Positions 1 through 7,826 are shown, counted from the stretch's first letter. The stretch is DNA of 18,556 nt from Actinomycetota bacterium (GCA_016927635.1 JAFGMJ010000047.1:1-18556), one strand, 5' to 3'. The notes: generated from the sequence alone by a model not told the origin. Numbers and translations are program-made.

Positions 1-121
1 AAAAAATCAAAATATATTTTGCTTAATGGAATTTTTTTAAATTTAAATATGAAATTCTAAAAAATATTCTAAACATTTTTATAAACTTGCCGATATATAT
101 TAATGAATACTTTTGAATATT

Positions 122-151
122 TTGAAAACTAAATATTTTAAATATTATATT
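122..151 (+). promoter_or_regulatory. Putative sigma70-type promoter of the Tad operon
   Basis: A TTGAAA -35 box at 122-127 and a TATATT -10 box at 146-151 are separated by 18 bases. The predicted transcription start lies near 157-159, just where the AT-rich upstream DNA gives way to a short GC-rich stretch. This would make cpaB the first gene of the transcript and leave a leader of about 50 bases. The surrounding DNA is so AT-rich that chance matches are likely, so the call is tentative. Confidence 0.35.
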
Positions 152-158
152 ACAGGCA

Positions 159-175
159 GCCCGGTTAAACCTGGC
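159..175 (+). other. Hairpin at the predicted 5' end of the Tad transcript
   Basis: GCCCGG at 159-164 pairs with CCTGGC at 170-175 around a TTAAA loop, giving five G-C pairs and one C-T mismatch. It is the only GC-rich patch in the first 200 bases and would sit almost at the 5' end of the mRNA if the promoter at 122-151 is right. It could protect the message from 5'-end decay or be a small regulatory element. It matches no riboswitch class I can name, and it ends 20 bases before the ribosome binding site. Confidence 0.35.
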
Positions 176-209
176 AATAAATATAAATTATTTTTAAAGG
201 TGATGTAAA

Positions 210-1112
210 TTGAAAATCAGGATAGTTCTTCTTCTTCTGGCAATAATCTTTGGAATAGCTGCAGTAGTTGGTGTAATGATATATTTAAACAACGTCAAAT
301 CTTCTATTGAGGAAGAGGGCGCTCTTTTTAATGTTGTTGTGGCAGTTGAAGACATAGCCCTTGAAACCAGGGTATCTGATATGCTGGATTCAAAAACAGT
401 CGAGATAAGGCAGGTGCCGAAAAAATATGTAATAGAGAATGCCATGGAGTCCCTTGAGGGATATGAAGATTATGTTGCTAAAACAGCAATAAGCAAAGGG
501 GAACAGTTTACGGTTAAAAAGCTTGGAAAAATTGAAGAAATCAGAATATCTTTTACGGTGCCTGAAGGATTTATTGCGGTATCAATACCATATGATGAAA
601 TACGGGGTGTTTCAAATTTAATAAAACCCGGCGACAAAGTAAATGTTATAGGCACTTTTACTCCTGGACAGGACGAACTGGTCCTTTTTAATAAAGATCT
701 GGTCACACAAGTGATACTGGAAATGAAAGAATCTGAATCAGAAAGCGAGATAGTCACTGAATCTGAAACTCCAACAAGTGACTTTTTTGATATGGATGCA
801 ATACTTGATGAGGAAAACTATATTGTTTATCCTGCAGCTAAAACACTGTTATGGAACGTTGAGGTATTATGCATTGGTTCCATGAAAGCAGACACATCAG
901 AACAAAATAAAGAAGGAGGATCTGTTACATCAGGGGCCAGCTCAAAGGATGAGGATGAAATTAAGACTATAACACTTGCGCTTACACCGGAACAGGCTGA
1001 AACCCTGGTATTTTCAGAGGAACTTGGAAAAGTGTGGCTGGCTCTTGTACCTGCTGAAGGGATAAATGAGGAAGAAACCGGGGGCAAGACATACCTGGAC
1101 ATTCTTGAGTAA
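210..1112 (+). CDS. cpaB: CpaB/RcpC, Tad pilus assembly protein
   Basis: This is a Tad pilus assembly protein of the CpaB/RcpC family. The TTG start is supported by AAAGGTGAT at 196-204, five bases upstream. Residues 4-25 form one N-terminal membrane segment. Residues 41-105 fit a SAF domain. From about 110 to 280 the protein matches the RcpC/CpaB core, including 'VPEGFIAVSIPYDEIRGVS', 'GDKVNVIGTF' and a C-terminal 'LTPEQAETLVFSEELGKVWLALVP'. In diderms CpaB works with the secretin at the outer membrane. No secretin is visible here, and monoderm Tad systems often keep CpaB alone, so a role in the cell-wall space is inferred. Two acidic Ser/Glu/Thr-rich stretches (about 172-203 and 226-250) interrupt the core and look like flexible surface loops. 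It is the first gene of a five-gene + strand run, 79 bases before cpaE. Confidence 0.88.
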   Translation: MKIRIVLLLLAIIFGIAAVVGVMIYLNNVKSSIEEEGALFNVVVAVEDIALETRVSDMLDSKTVEIRQVPKKYVIENAMESLEGYEDYVAKTAISKGEQFTVKKLGKIEEIRISFTVPEGFIAVSIPYDEIRGVSNLIKPGDKVNVIGTFTPGQDELVLFNKDLVTQVILEMKESESESEIVTESETPTSDFFDMDAILDEENYIVYPAAKTLLWNVEVLCIGSMKADTSEQNKEGGSVTSGASSKDEDEIKTITLALTPEQAETLVFSEELGKVWLALVPAEGINEEETGGKTYLDILE

Positions 1113-1191
1113 TGTGAGTTTGGATAATATGGTCGTTTCAAAAGCAACATAAGTAAAAGGTTAAGTAATAGTTACTATTAAAAGGATTCAA

Positions 1192-2361
1192 ATGAGTAAA
1201 ATACCGGTGGTTTTAATTGAAAAAGATGAAAAAAAGATTAATACACTTTTGAATTTTCTTGATTCTTTCCCTGAAATAGGTAAGACAAGATATTCAAATG
1301 ATATACTTGATCTGGAAACTGTCCTTGCAAAAAAAGATCCTGCAGTGGCAATTATTGGACCCACCTACACAATTTCTGATATTGAAGAAATTTTAAAACA
1401 TTACAATAGTGCCCTTAATAAGATAAGACTGATACTTCTGACAAGTGAAATATCTGAAAAATTACTAAAATACGCTCTTAGGCTCAATATGCATGATGTT
1501 ATGGAGTTTCCGGTTCAGGAAAAAGATTTCAGGGATTCCTTGAAAAGAACTTCATATTTATTTGATGCAAAGGGAACAATATTCGAAAATAGCGATAAGC
1601 AATCAAAAAAAATAATGTTTTTCAGTACAAAAGGCGGTTCCGGCAACACTTTTTTGGCCATCAATTTTGCAATTGCAATAAAGCAGAAAACAAAAAGTGA
1701 AGTAACCCTATATGACTTGAATTATCAGTTTGGTGATGTTGCCCTCATGATGAATATTTATCCAAAAAATACTATTTTTGATCTTGTATCTATAAATAAA
1801 TATGATGACGAAAATCTGGATGTTTTTTTGATACGCCACAGCTCAGGAGTAAAAATACTTCCTGCGCCAATAGACCCTTCGCAGGGGGATAATATTGATG
1901 TTGATATTACTAATAAGGTATTACATGGTCTTAGCAGGATAAATAATTATGTTGTAATAGATGCACCTTTCAGCTTTTCGAACACTGTGATTTCAACGCT
2001 TAGAAATATCGATTATCTTTTTATCACCGCGACTAAAGATGTACCCAGCGTAAAAAACCTTAAAATCTGTCTGCAGCTTCTGGAAAGGTTGAGTTATCCC
2101 AGGGAAAATATTTCTGTTATCCTTAACAGGTCTGACAGTAAGGTTGATTTTGAAATAGATGAGATAGAAAAGACAATAAAACGTAAAATCGATTTCAAAA
2201 TATCCAGCGACAGGATAGTGCCCATTAGTATCAATAAGGGAATTCCGGCAGTTATAAGTGCCCCGAGATCAATTGTTACAAAAAATATCATAAAAATGAT
2301 CGATATTGTGAATGCAGAGCCGGAAATAAGCAAAATACGGGGAGCGCTTAACAATATTTAA
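1192..2361 (+). CDS. cpaE: CpaE/TadZ, pilus-localising MinD/ParA-like protein
   Basis: Residues 1-125 resemble a response-regulator receiver fold, but the usual phospho-acceptor aspartate position reads 'AIIGPTY', so it is probably a pseudo-receiver. Residues 139-389 form a MinD/ParA-type domain. It has a deviant P-loop 'KGGSGNT' at 147-153, an aspartate-containing 'YDLNYQFGD' at 174-182 and a Walker B-like 'VVIDAPF' at 254-260. The signature lysine K147 is kept, but the second P-loop lysine is N152. Loss of that lysine is common in CpaE/TadZ proteins, which set the polar site of Tad assembly, so this is not evidence of decay. ATP turnover is probably weak or absent. The ATG is preceded by AAAGG at 1181-1185. 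It ends 16 bases before cpaF, within the Tad operon. Confidence 0.9.
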   Translation: MSKIPVVLIEKDEKKINTLLNFLDSFPEIGKTRYSNDILDLETVLAKKDPAVAIIGPTYTISDIEEILKHYNSALNKIRLILLTSEISEKLLKYALRLNMHDVMEFPVQEKDFRDSLKRTSYLFDAKGTIFENSDKQSKKIMFFSTKGGSGNTFLAINFAIAIKQKTKSEVTLYDLNYQFGDVALMMNIYPKNTIFDLVSINKYDDENLDVFLIRHSSGVKILPAPIDPSQGDNIDVDITNKVLHGLSRINNYVVIDAPFSFSNTVISTLRNIDYLFITATKDVPSVKNLKICLQLLERLSYPRENISVILNRSDSKVDFEIDEIEKTIKRKIDFKISSDRIVPISINKGIPAVISAPRSIVTKNIIKMIDIVNAEPEISKIRGALNNI

Positions 2362-2377
2362 ATATGGAAGGCTAAAA

Positions 2378-3730
2378 ATGAGTTTACAGGAAAAAATCAA
2401 GAATAAAAATGAGCTCGAAAGCAGGCTCAGTCCTGAAAGTGGATCAGGCCTGTCTACAAGGATAAAAAAAATAGAAGAGATAAAACAGGCAGTTCATGTA
2501 AAAATAATAGAGGAGCTCTCAGATTATATCTTTAAAAAAAACATAACCGATCATGAGCTTAAGATGAAAGTTTCAAATAGCGCCCAGCAGCTTGTTTTTG
2601 AAAGTGATTTTCCTCTCACTCATGAGGAGCGCACAAAAATAATATCACAGATAGTAGACGATATAGTCGGATACGGGCCAATTGAGGAACTGCTCAGGGA
2701 CAAAGAAATAACAGAAATAATGATTAATAATCCGTCGACAATATTTATCGAAAAAAAGGGCAAGATTTACAGAACTGACAGAAGATTCCTTGATGAAAAT
2801 CATCTGATGAGAATAATTGATAAAGTTGTCAGCAGGATTGGCAGAAGGGTGGACGAAGCCTCTCCCTATGTGGACGCAAGGCTTCCTGACGGCTCAAGGG
2901 TAAATATAATAATTGGGCCGCTTGCATTAAACGGTCCAGTTATGACAGTAAGAAAGTTTGCTGCAGATCCTTTTACATCAGGGGATCTTATAAAAATGGG
3001 CACATTTACAAATAAAGTTGCTGATTTTTTGACGGCTTGCGTAAAAGGCAGGATTAACATACTAATTTCAGGAGGTACCGGTACTGGTAAGACAACTTTT
3101 TTAAATGTGGTCTCTTCTTTTCTGCCGGACAATGAAAGAATAATAACTATAGAGGATGCTGCAGAGCTTCAGCTTAACCAGACCCATGTGATAAGGCTTG
3201 AGTCAAGGCCTCCCAATATTGAAGGTAAGGGAGCAGTTACAATCAGGGACCTGGTAAGGAATGCTTTAAGAATGAGGCCTGACAGAATAGTAGTTGGTGA
3301 AGTAAGAGGCGGGGAAGCCCTGGACATGCTTCAGGCTATGAACACCGGCCATGACGGCAGCTTAAGCACTGTGCATGCAAACTCTCCAAGGGACGTACTG
3401 TCAAGACTTGAAACGATGGTGCTGATGGGTGGAGTGGACCTGCCCGTAAGAGCTATAAGGGAGCAGATCTCTTCTGCAATAAATTTAATTGTACATATGA
3501 ACAGGTTAAAGGATGGCACCAGGAAAATAATAAAAATATCTGAGGTGCAGGGAATGGAGGGCGATGTGATTACCCTGCAGGAGATTTTTGAGTTTGACTA
3601 CGGGGCTGGCTTTGATGACAGCGGTAATTATAAAGGAAATATAAAAGCCACAGGCCTGAGGCCTAAATTTATGAGAAAGCTTCATGATTACGGAGTGGAA
3701 ATACCTCTTTCAGTTTTTACAGAAGATTAA
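2378..3730 (+). CDS. cpaF: CpaF/TadA, Tad pilus secretion ATPase
   Basis: This is the cytoplasmic hexameric GspE/VirB11-family motor that drives pilin polymerisation in Tad pili. An N-terminal helical region (1-90) leads into the family's own N-domain, with '[12 protein letters not shown]' and '[15 protein letters not shown]'. The ATPase core has every expected motif: Walker A 'GGTGTGKTT' at 232-240, Asp box 'ITIED' at 256-260, Walker B region '[12 protein letters not shown]' at 303-314 and His box '[12 protein letters not shown]' at 324-335. An arginine-rich '[11 protein letters not shown]' at 354-364 is also typical. At 450 residues the length is normal. The ATG has GGAAG upstream in a 16-base gap after cpaE. 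Nothing in the sequence suggests loss of function. Its best-supported partners are TadB and TadC, encoded just downstream. Confidence 0.95.
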   Translation: MSLQEKIKNKNELESRLSPESGSGLSTRIKKIEEIKQAVHVKIIEELSDYIFKKNITDHELKMKVSNSAQQLVFESDFPLTHEERTKIISQIVDDIVGYGPIEELLRDKEITEIMINNPSTIFIEKKGKIYRTDRRFLDENHLMRIIDKVVSRIGRRVDEASPYVDARLPDGSRVNIIIGPLALNGPVMTVRKFAADPFTSGDLIKMGTFTNKVADFLTACVKGRINILISGGTGTGKTTFLNVVSSFLPDNERIITIEDAAELQLNQTHVIRLESRPPNIEGKGAVTIRDLVRNALRMRPDRIVVGEVRGGEALDMLQAMNTGHDGSLSTVHANSPRDVLSRLETMVLMGGVDLPVRAIREQISSAINLIVHMNRLKDGTRKIIKISEVQGMEGDVITLQEIFEFDYGAGFDDSGNYKGNIKATGLRPKFMRKLHDYGVEIPLSVFTED

Positions 3731-3791
3731 AAGAGTAAAAAACCTGCTTTTAAAATGCAGATTATTAAAATTATTTTAAACATAAAAACTT

Positions 3792-5798
3792 ATGAAGGTT
3801 AAATTTACAATAGCAGTAATTGTGTTTGCGGCAGTTATTTTAATTTCCTTTGCCGGTTTTCCTTTGCTGGCTTTCTGCCAGGAAAATGAAGAAAATACAA
3901 GTGAAGAAACAATACTTTCATCTTCAGGAGAGATTATCATTAAAAATATCGACACTGCAGGTTTTCCAAATATAAGCCTGTATCTTGGTTTTAATGAAGG
4001 CTCAAAGCTCGGCCTATTAAATCTTGAGAAAGATGATTTAAAAATTACAGAGAATAATAAAGAAATAAAAGATGTCAATATAGAGAAAATTGGCGAGACT
4101 GATGAAAAGGTTGGCGTGGTCCTGGCTATAGATACAAGCGGCAGCATGAAAGGCGACCCTATCGAGAATGCAAAATCTGCTGCAGCAGCCTTTATAGAAG
4201 AAATGAGGCAAACAGACAGTACGTCCATAATAGGATTTTCAGATAATGGCGAAGTTTTTTCAACATTTACAAATGAAAAGAATTTATTGAGCAGCTCGCT
4301 TGATTTTCTTGAAGCTAACGGCGAGACTGCTCTTTTTGACGGCATTCTAAAAGGTCTTGAACAATTTGAAACTGCAGATGATTTAAAGCATAGATATCTT
4401 ATAGTGCTTTCTGACGGAACCGATACCGTAAGCACAGGCAGTTCGGAAGATGTTATAAAATCAGCGAAATATCTGGGTGTTACAGTTTACTCTATTGCCC
4501 TTATGTCAAATGAATTCAACCCCACTGATATAGAAAATATTGCATTAAATACCGGTGGTGAGCTGTTGATGACTTCAGACAGCAGTATGCTAAAGTCCCT
4601 TTATTCGGGTATTTCCCAAAAGATAAGAAATCAGTATAAAATCAGCTTTACAAGTGTTTCCGGAAATACTGGGGCTTTTAACGCAAGCTTATTTATTGAA
4701 AAGCTGGGCCTGAAAGATTCTCTGCAGTTTTCATATGAGAGCCCTTTTTCAACGCTTTCAGGCAAGAATGAAAAGGGAGAAGGTTCTTCAGGTTTAACTG
4801 CTGAGTTAATGGTGATTGATAAATGGTGGATAAAAGCTTTGATTTATGTGCTTATATTTGTCAGTGTCACAATATTTATTTATATTGTATCCACCATAAT
4901 GGTGCCAAACAAACAAGACCTTAAAACCAGGACTTACAATTATCTTTATAATATTTCAGGTATGGAAAACCCTGAAAATGGCCAGGAAAATAAAAAACAA
5001 AAAAGACTCTTTTTTGGGCTTTTTAATAATAAAAGCAGCTCCGTCAAGAATGGATTTTCAGAGCTTTTTGAACAGAAACTTAAAAAAGCAGGTTTGAGTA
5101 TTTCAGGTTCCAAATTCGTATTCATACACCTGGCTTCAGTAGCTGTCTTTACACTTGCGGTTTTTTTAATAACGAGAAATATACTTGTAACTTTTTGTGT
5201 TGTTATCCTTATAATTTTCATGCCGTTTTTATTTATAAATTTTAAAATCGGCCAGAAGCTTAAAAAATTCAATGAACAGCTCCCTGACACTCTTCAGCTC
5301 ATAGAAGGCGCTTTAAAGGCAGGATACAGCCTTAACCAGTCGCTTTCCATGGTTGTAAAAGAGACCAAGCCGCCCATATCTGAAGAGTTTACAATAACTT
5401 TAAATGAAATAAGGATGGGGCTTGACGAAAAAACTGCCCTGGAAAATATGGCCAAAAGAATAAACAGTGAATTATTTGACTGGGTTGTTCTTGCGGTAAA
5501 TATACAGCGAGAGGTGGGCGGGAACCTGGCAGAAATAATGGATATTATTTCCAATACCATCAGAGAAAAAGAGAGAATACTGCGCCAGATAAAATCCCTT
5601 ACTGCAGAAGGAAAGCTGTCCGCCTATGTGCTCATAGGGCTGCCGATTGTTCTGGGAATAGCCCTTTCAATACTGAACAGGGAATATATAAATGTCCTCT
5701 TTACAACAAAAATAGGTTTTTTAATGCTTTTCCTTGCGGCCCTGCTCATGCTTGGAGGTGTTGTCTGGATAATGCGAATAATAAAGATAGATTATTGA
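3792..5798 (+). CDS. tadB: TadB platform protein fused to an extracellular VWA domain
   Basis: A signal-type hydrophobic segment (4-28) is followed by a von Willebrand A domain at about 105-285. The MIDAS metal site is complete: 'DTSGS' at 114-118, T179 in 'ETALFDG', and D208 in 'LSDGTD'. A membrane segment at 346-370 leads to a basic cytoplasmic linker (371-440). Two further helices (about 443-460 and 463-485) come next. The T2SSF domain runs about 490-612, with 'LPDTLQLIEGALKAGYSL' and 'QREVGGNLAEIMDII', and two C-terminal helices end the protein. The predicted topology puts the VWA domain outside and the pilus platform inside the membrane. Plain TadB is about 300 residues, so this is a fusion of roughly double length. 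No Shine-Dalgarno sequence is visible before the ATG, although the signal segment starts immediately. The 61-base gap from cpaF holds a small hairpin (3744-3760). Confidence 0.9.
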   Translation: MKVKFTIAVIVFAAVILISFAGFPLLAFCQENEENTSEETILSSSGEIIIKNIDTAGFPNISLYLGFNEGSKLGLLNLEKDDLKITENNKEIKDVNIEKIGETDEKVGVVLAIDTSGSMKGDPIENAKSAAAAFIEEMRQTDSTSIIGFSDNGEVFSTFTNEKNLLSSSLDFLEANGETALFDGILKGLEQFETADDLKHRYLIVLSDGTDTVSTGSSEDVIKSAKYLGVTVYSIALMSNEFNPTDIENIALNTGGELLMTSDSSMLKSLYSGISQKIRNQYKISFTSVSGNTGAFNASLFIEKLGLKDSLQFSYESPFSTLSGKNEKGEGSSGLTAELMVIDKWWIKALIYVLIFVSVTIFIYIVSTIMVPNKQDLKTRTYNYLYNISGMENPENGQENKKQKRLFFGLFNNKSSSVKNGFSELFEQKLKKAGLSISGSKFVFIHLASVAVFTLAVFLITRNILVTFCVVILIIFMPFLFINFKIGQKLKKFNEQLPDTLQLIEGALKAGYSLNQSLSMVVKETKPPISEEFTITLNEIRMGLDEKTALENMAKRINSELFDWVVLAVNIQREVGGNLAEIMDIISNTIREKERILRQIKSLTAEGKLSAYVLIGLPIVLGIALSILNREYINVLFTTKIGFLMLFLAALLMLGGVVWIMRIIKIDY

Positions 5799-5867
5799 TA
5801 AATGGTAATTTATATAAATAAAAAAAGGGTTACCTGTGTTTTCAATTAAATAAAACAAGGAGTAAAA

Positions 5868-6791
5868 GTGTTTTTATATTTGATAATAATATCGGTATTC
5901 ATTACAGTTTTTTCAATTATTTTATTTTTATTTATGCCAAAAATACATAAAAGTATGCCCGGAAAAGATCTTTCAAGGCTTGACAATTATGTGGTTTCTG
6001 CCAGGAACCAGAATTTAAAACCTTCGGCAATAAAGGATTCTTTTTCGGCAATATTTTCGAAAATACTGTCACTGGCAAGAAGAGTATTGCCAAAAAATCT
6101 TGTGGAGTCCGTTAAAGGCAGGCTTGAGTTGGCAGGGATACAGGAAGTATTGCGAATAGATGTATTTTTAGCCATAAAATTTTTCATGCCATTTGTTTTT
6201 TTGTTTGCCTCTTTGTTTTTTATGCTTTTCTTTTCCATCCCGACAATATTAAAACTATTTTTTGTCATAATGATTCCTTTTACATATATTTTCCCGGATT
6301 TTTATTTAAGAAGCAAAACAGCTAAAAGGCAGGATGAAATTAAGCGCACACTGCCCAATGCCCTGGATCTTTTGACAATAAGCGTGGAGGCAGGGCTTGG
6401 TTTTGACCAGGCTCTTATAAAGGTGGCAAATAATATAAAAGGATGCCTTGGCCCTGAATTTAAAAGGACTATAAAAGAAATGGAAATAGGAGTTTCAAGA
6501 AAAGACGCCCTCAGGAATTTAAGTAAAAGAACCGATGTGCAGGAGTTAAATACTTTTATTTTTTCAATAATACAGGCAGATATTTTCGGTATTTCCATTG
6601 GTAAGGTGCTTAGGGTACAGGCTGCAGAGATGAGGATAAAAAGAAGGCAGCTTGCAGAAGAAAAAGGTATGAAAGCGCCTGTAAAACTTGTTTTCCCTAC
6701 AATACTTTTTTTGTTTCCTGCGCTTATGGTAATTGTCCTTGGCCCGGCAGCCTTAAGGATATGGGATACCCTGCAATTGCTTATGAAATAA
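5868..6791 (+). CDS. tadC: TadC, Tad pilus inner-membrane platform protein
   Basis: This is the second T2SSF-family platform protein of the Tad machine and normally pairs with TadB around the CpaF motor. Membrane segments are visible at about 2-22, 98-122, 124-144 and 275-295. The T2SSF domain covers about 160-285, with 'LPNALDLLTISVEAGLGFDQAL', 'EMEIGVSRKDALRNLSKRTD' and 'FIFSIIQADIFGISIGKVLRVQA'. The spacing and order are typical of TadC. The GTG start is fixed by AAGGAG at 5857-5862, five bases upstream. The gene is 69 bases from tadB. It is the last Tad gene in the window, since the next gene is on the opposite strand, so pilin and TadE/F-type minor pilins are not in this operon segment. 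Confidence 0.93.
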   Translation: MFLYLIIISVFITVFSIILFLFMPKIHKSMPGKDLSRLDNYVVSARNQNLKPSAIKDSFSAIFSKILSLARRVLPKNLVESVKGRLELAGIQEVLRIDVFLAIKFFMPFVFLFASLFFMLFFSIPTILKLFFVIMIPFTYIFPDFYLRSKTAKRQDEIKRTLPNALDLLTISVEAGLGFDQALIKVANNIKGCLGPEFKRTIKEMEIGVSRKDALRNLSKRTDVQELNTFIFSIIQADIFGISIGKVLRVQAAEMRIKRRQLAEEKGMKAPVKLVFPTILFLFPALMVIVLGPAALRIWDTLQLLMK

Positions 6792-6874
6792 TAAAATAAC
6801 ATGAGAGCTCGTTTTAGATTTCTATATGAAATAAAAAATCAAACATATACAAAATAAAACATTTATTTCTTATT

Positions 6875-7156
6875 TTAAAAAAACATTTCCATTATTCCGT
6901 ACAGGCCCATTACTATTGCGCAAAGGTCCAGCCCTATACCTTTTACCTTGTCAAATATAAAAAGTTCCCTTGATATATCTGTAAGGCTGAACATTATTGC
7001 TATTATTCCGCTATAAAAACCGAAACCTGGTGTTATAATTGAAATTATACCTATAGAAAATGCTGCCACGGAAAAAGTACTGAAAAAAAAAGGCCTGTTT
7101 GAAGTTTCCCTTTTAAAAGCTTTCCTGTTTTCCAAAAAATTTTTTAAGTCTTCCAA
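6875..7156 (-). CDS. Small DUF4190-like membrane protein
   Basis: This 93-residue protein has a charged N-terminus (1-21) and hydrophobic segments at about 23-41, 44-58 and 72-92. The pattern of a short loop followed by 'KGIGLDLCAIVMGLYGIM' resembles the 'GxGLAxAGxxxG' second helix of DUF4190 small membrane proteins. That resemblance is from memory and is weak. The start is a TTG with no clear Shine-Dalgarno sequence. An in-frame TAA four codons upstream rules out a longer form. A promoter-like CTGACA-17-TATTGT lies directly upstream on the same strand, which supports a real gene with a very short leader. It converges with tadC and diverges from the PadR operon. Function is unknown. Confidence 0.55.
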   Translation of the reverse strand: MEDLKNFLENRKAFKRETSNRPFFFSTFSVAAFSIGIISIITPGFGFYSGIIAIMFSLTDISRELFIFDKVKGIGLDLCAIVMGLYGIMEMFF

Positions 7157-7175
7157 TACGAGTATTTATTTAGTA

Positions 7176-7204
7176 ACAATAAAATTTAAAAAAAAATATG
7201 TCAG
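7176..7204 (-). promoter_or_regulatory. Putative promoter of the small minus-strand membrane protein
   Basis: Read on the minus strand, CTGACA (7204-7199) is separated by exactly 17 bases from TATTGT (7181-7176). The predicted start point near 7169 leaves a leader of about 12 bases before the TTG codon at 7156. The spacing is ideal, and CTGACA matches the -35 consensus at five of six positions. The AT-rich setting limits confidence. Confidence 0.35.
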
Positions 7205-7434
7205 TATAATAAAGTCAGCTGGACAATTTTAATATTTAAATGGAATTATAATATAATAATTGCGTTAATCAAAATACTTGCCCTTTTATTTTTTTGAGCT
7301 ATATATCTAAAAATTGCTTCTATATTTAAATCTAAATTTAAAAACATTTTTAAAGGCGATTTTTATATAGAGAGCATAACGCTGGCAATTGAACATAATT
7401 CAGTATATAAATTAGAAAGGTAAATATTTTTATT

Positions 7435-7459
7435 TAGTATCTTGCAATACAAGATACTA
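7435..7459. promoter_or_regulatory. Perfect palindromic operator, probably for the PadR repressor
   Basis: TAGTATCTTG at 7435-7444 and CAAGATACTA at 7450-7459 are exact reverse complements around the five-base spacer CAATA. The site overlaps the -35 box and half of the spacer of the promoter driving the PadR gene, so a bound dimer would block RNA polymerase. PadR proteins generally bind inverted repeats in their own promoters, which makes autorepression the natural reading. The pairing and position are seen directly; the identity of the binding protein is inferred. Confidence 0.75.
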
Positions 7460-7470
7460 TGTGCTATTAT
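7442..7470 (+). promoter_or_regulatory. Promoter of the PadR-HAAS-Toastrack operon
   Basis: A TTGCAA -35 box (7442-7447) and a TATTAT -10 box (7465-7470) are 17 bases apart. Transcription would start near 7477, about 25 bases before the PadR start codon. The exact overlap with the palindrome at 7435-7459 strengthens the call. Confidence 0.6.
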
Positions 7471-7502
7471 ATACATGCAATGATTGATGAAAGGCATAAT
7501 AT

Positions 7503-7826
7503 ATGAATATTCAGTTTAAAAAAGGTGTCCTTGAGCTATGTGTCCTTGCACTGCTTACCGAGAAAAACAGGTATGGCTATGACCTTGTAAATGAGATTTC
7601 AAAAAATATACAGATTTCCGAAGGCACTATATATCCGCTTTTGAGGAGATTGAAAAATGTTGGATATGTTACGACATATTTACAGGAGTCCCAGGAAGGT
7701 GCCCCAAGAAAATATTATAAGCTCACTGAAAGTGGAAGAAAAACTACGGAAGAATTAAAAAATGACTGGTTTGACTTTGCGAGCAAGGTAAACAGTCTTC
7801 TTAAAGGCGGTGTTGAGAATGAATGA
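7503..7826 (+). CDS. PadR-family transcriptional regulator
   Basis: This is a short PadR-type winged-helix repressor. 'YGYDLVNEI' at 24-32 and 'ISEGTIYPLLRRLKNVGYV' at 38-56 are the hallmark second and recognition helices. The wing is 'GAPRKYYKLTESGR' at 66-79, and a C-terminal dimerisation helix fills 80-100. At 107 residues it is the normal size of the short PadR subfamily (PadR-s2), which often heads operons for membrane or transport proteins. GAAAGG at 7489-7494 supports the ATG. The gene overlaps the next one by eight bases, so the two are translationally coupled. A perfect palindrome over its promoter suggests autoregulation. The inducing signal cannot be read from the sequence. Confidence 0.93.
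   Translation: MNIQFKKGVLELCVLALLTEKNRYGYDLVNEISKNIQISEGTIYPLLRRLKNVGYVTTYLQESQEGAPRKYYKLTESGRKTTEELKNDWFDFASKVNSLLKGGVENE

Larger units (their letters stand above)
7157..7502. other. Divergent intergenic region
   Basis: This 346-base, very AT-rich stretch separates the minus-strand membrane protein from the PadR operon. I see no open frame worth calling in it. It holds a minus-strand promoter candidate near its left end and the PadR operator and promoter at its right end (7435-7470). The middle part (about 7210-7430) shows no repeat, hairpin or motif that I can support. Confidence 0.6.

Noticed and set aside
150-209. A c-di-GMP (GEMM-type) riboswitch before cpaB, suggested by the stretch AGGCAGCCCGGTTAAACC
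   Set aside because: It loosely recalls the 3' end of that riboswitch, but the upstream sequence is only A/T-rich and lacks the conserved ACGCAAAGCC-like core and the paired P2 and P3 stems.
1630-1655. Loss of the P-loop lysine in cpaE as a sign of a pseudogene
   Set aside because: CpaE/TadZ proteins commonly have atypical P-loops. The frame is intact, has a ribosome binding site and keeps operon spacing.
3744-3760. CTGC...GCAG hairpin between cpaF and tadB as a transcription terminator
   Set aside because: The stem has an internal T-T mismatch and no T-run follows. It sits inside a co-directional operon, so a terminator is not supported.
3776-4435. A 219-codon open frame on the minus strand opposite the VWA domain of tadB
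   Set aside because: The + strand carries a signal segment and a complete MIDAS site in this stretch, while the minus frame is Ser/Phe/Ile-rich with no family resemblance.
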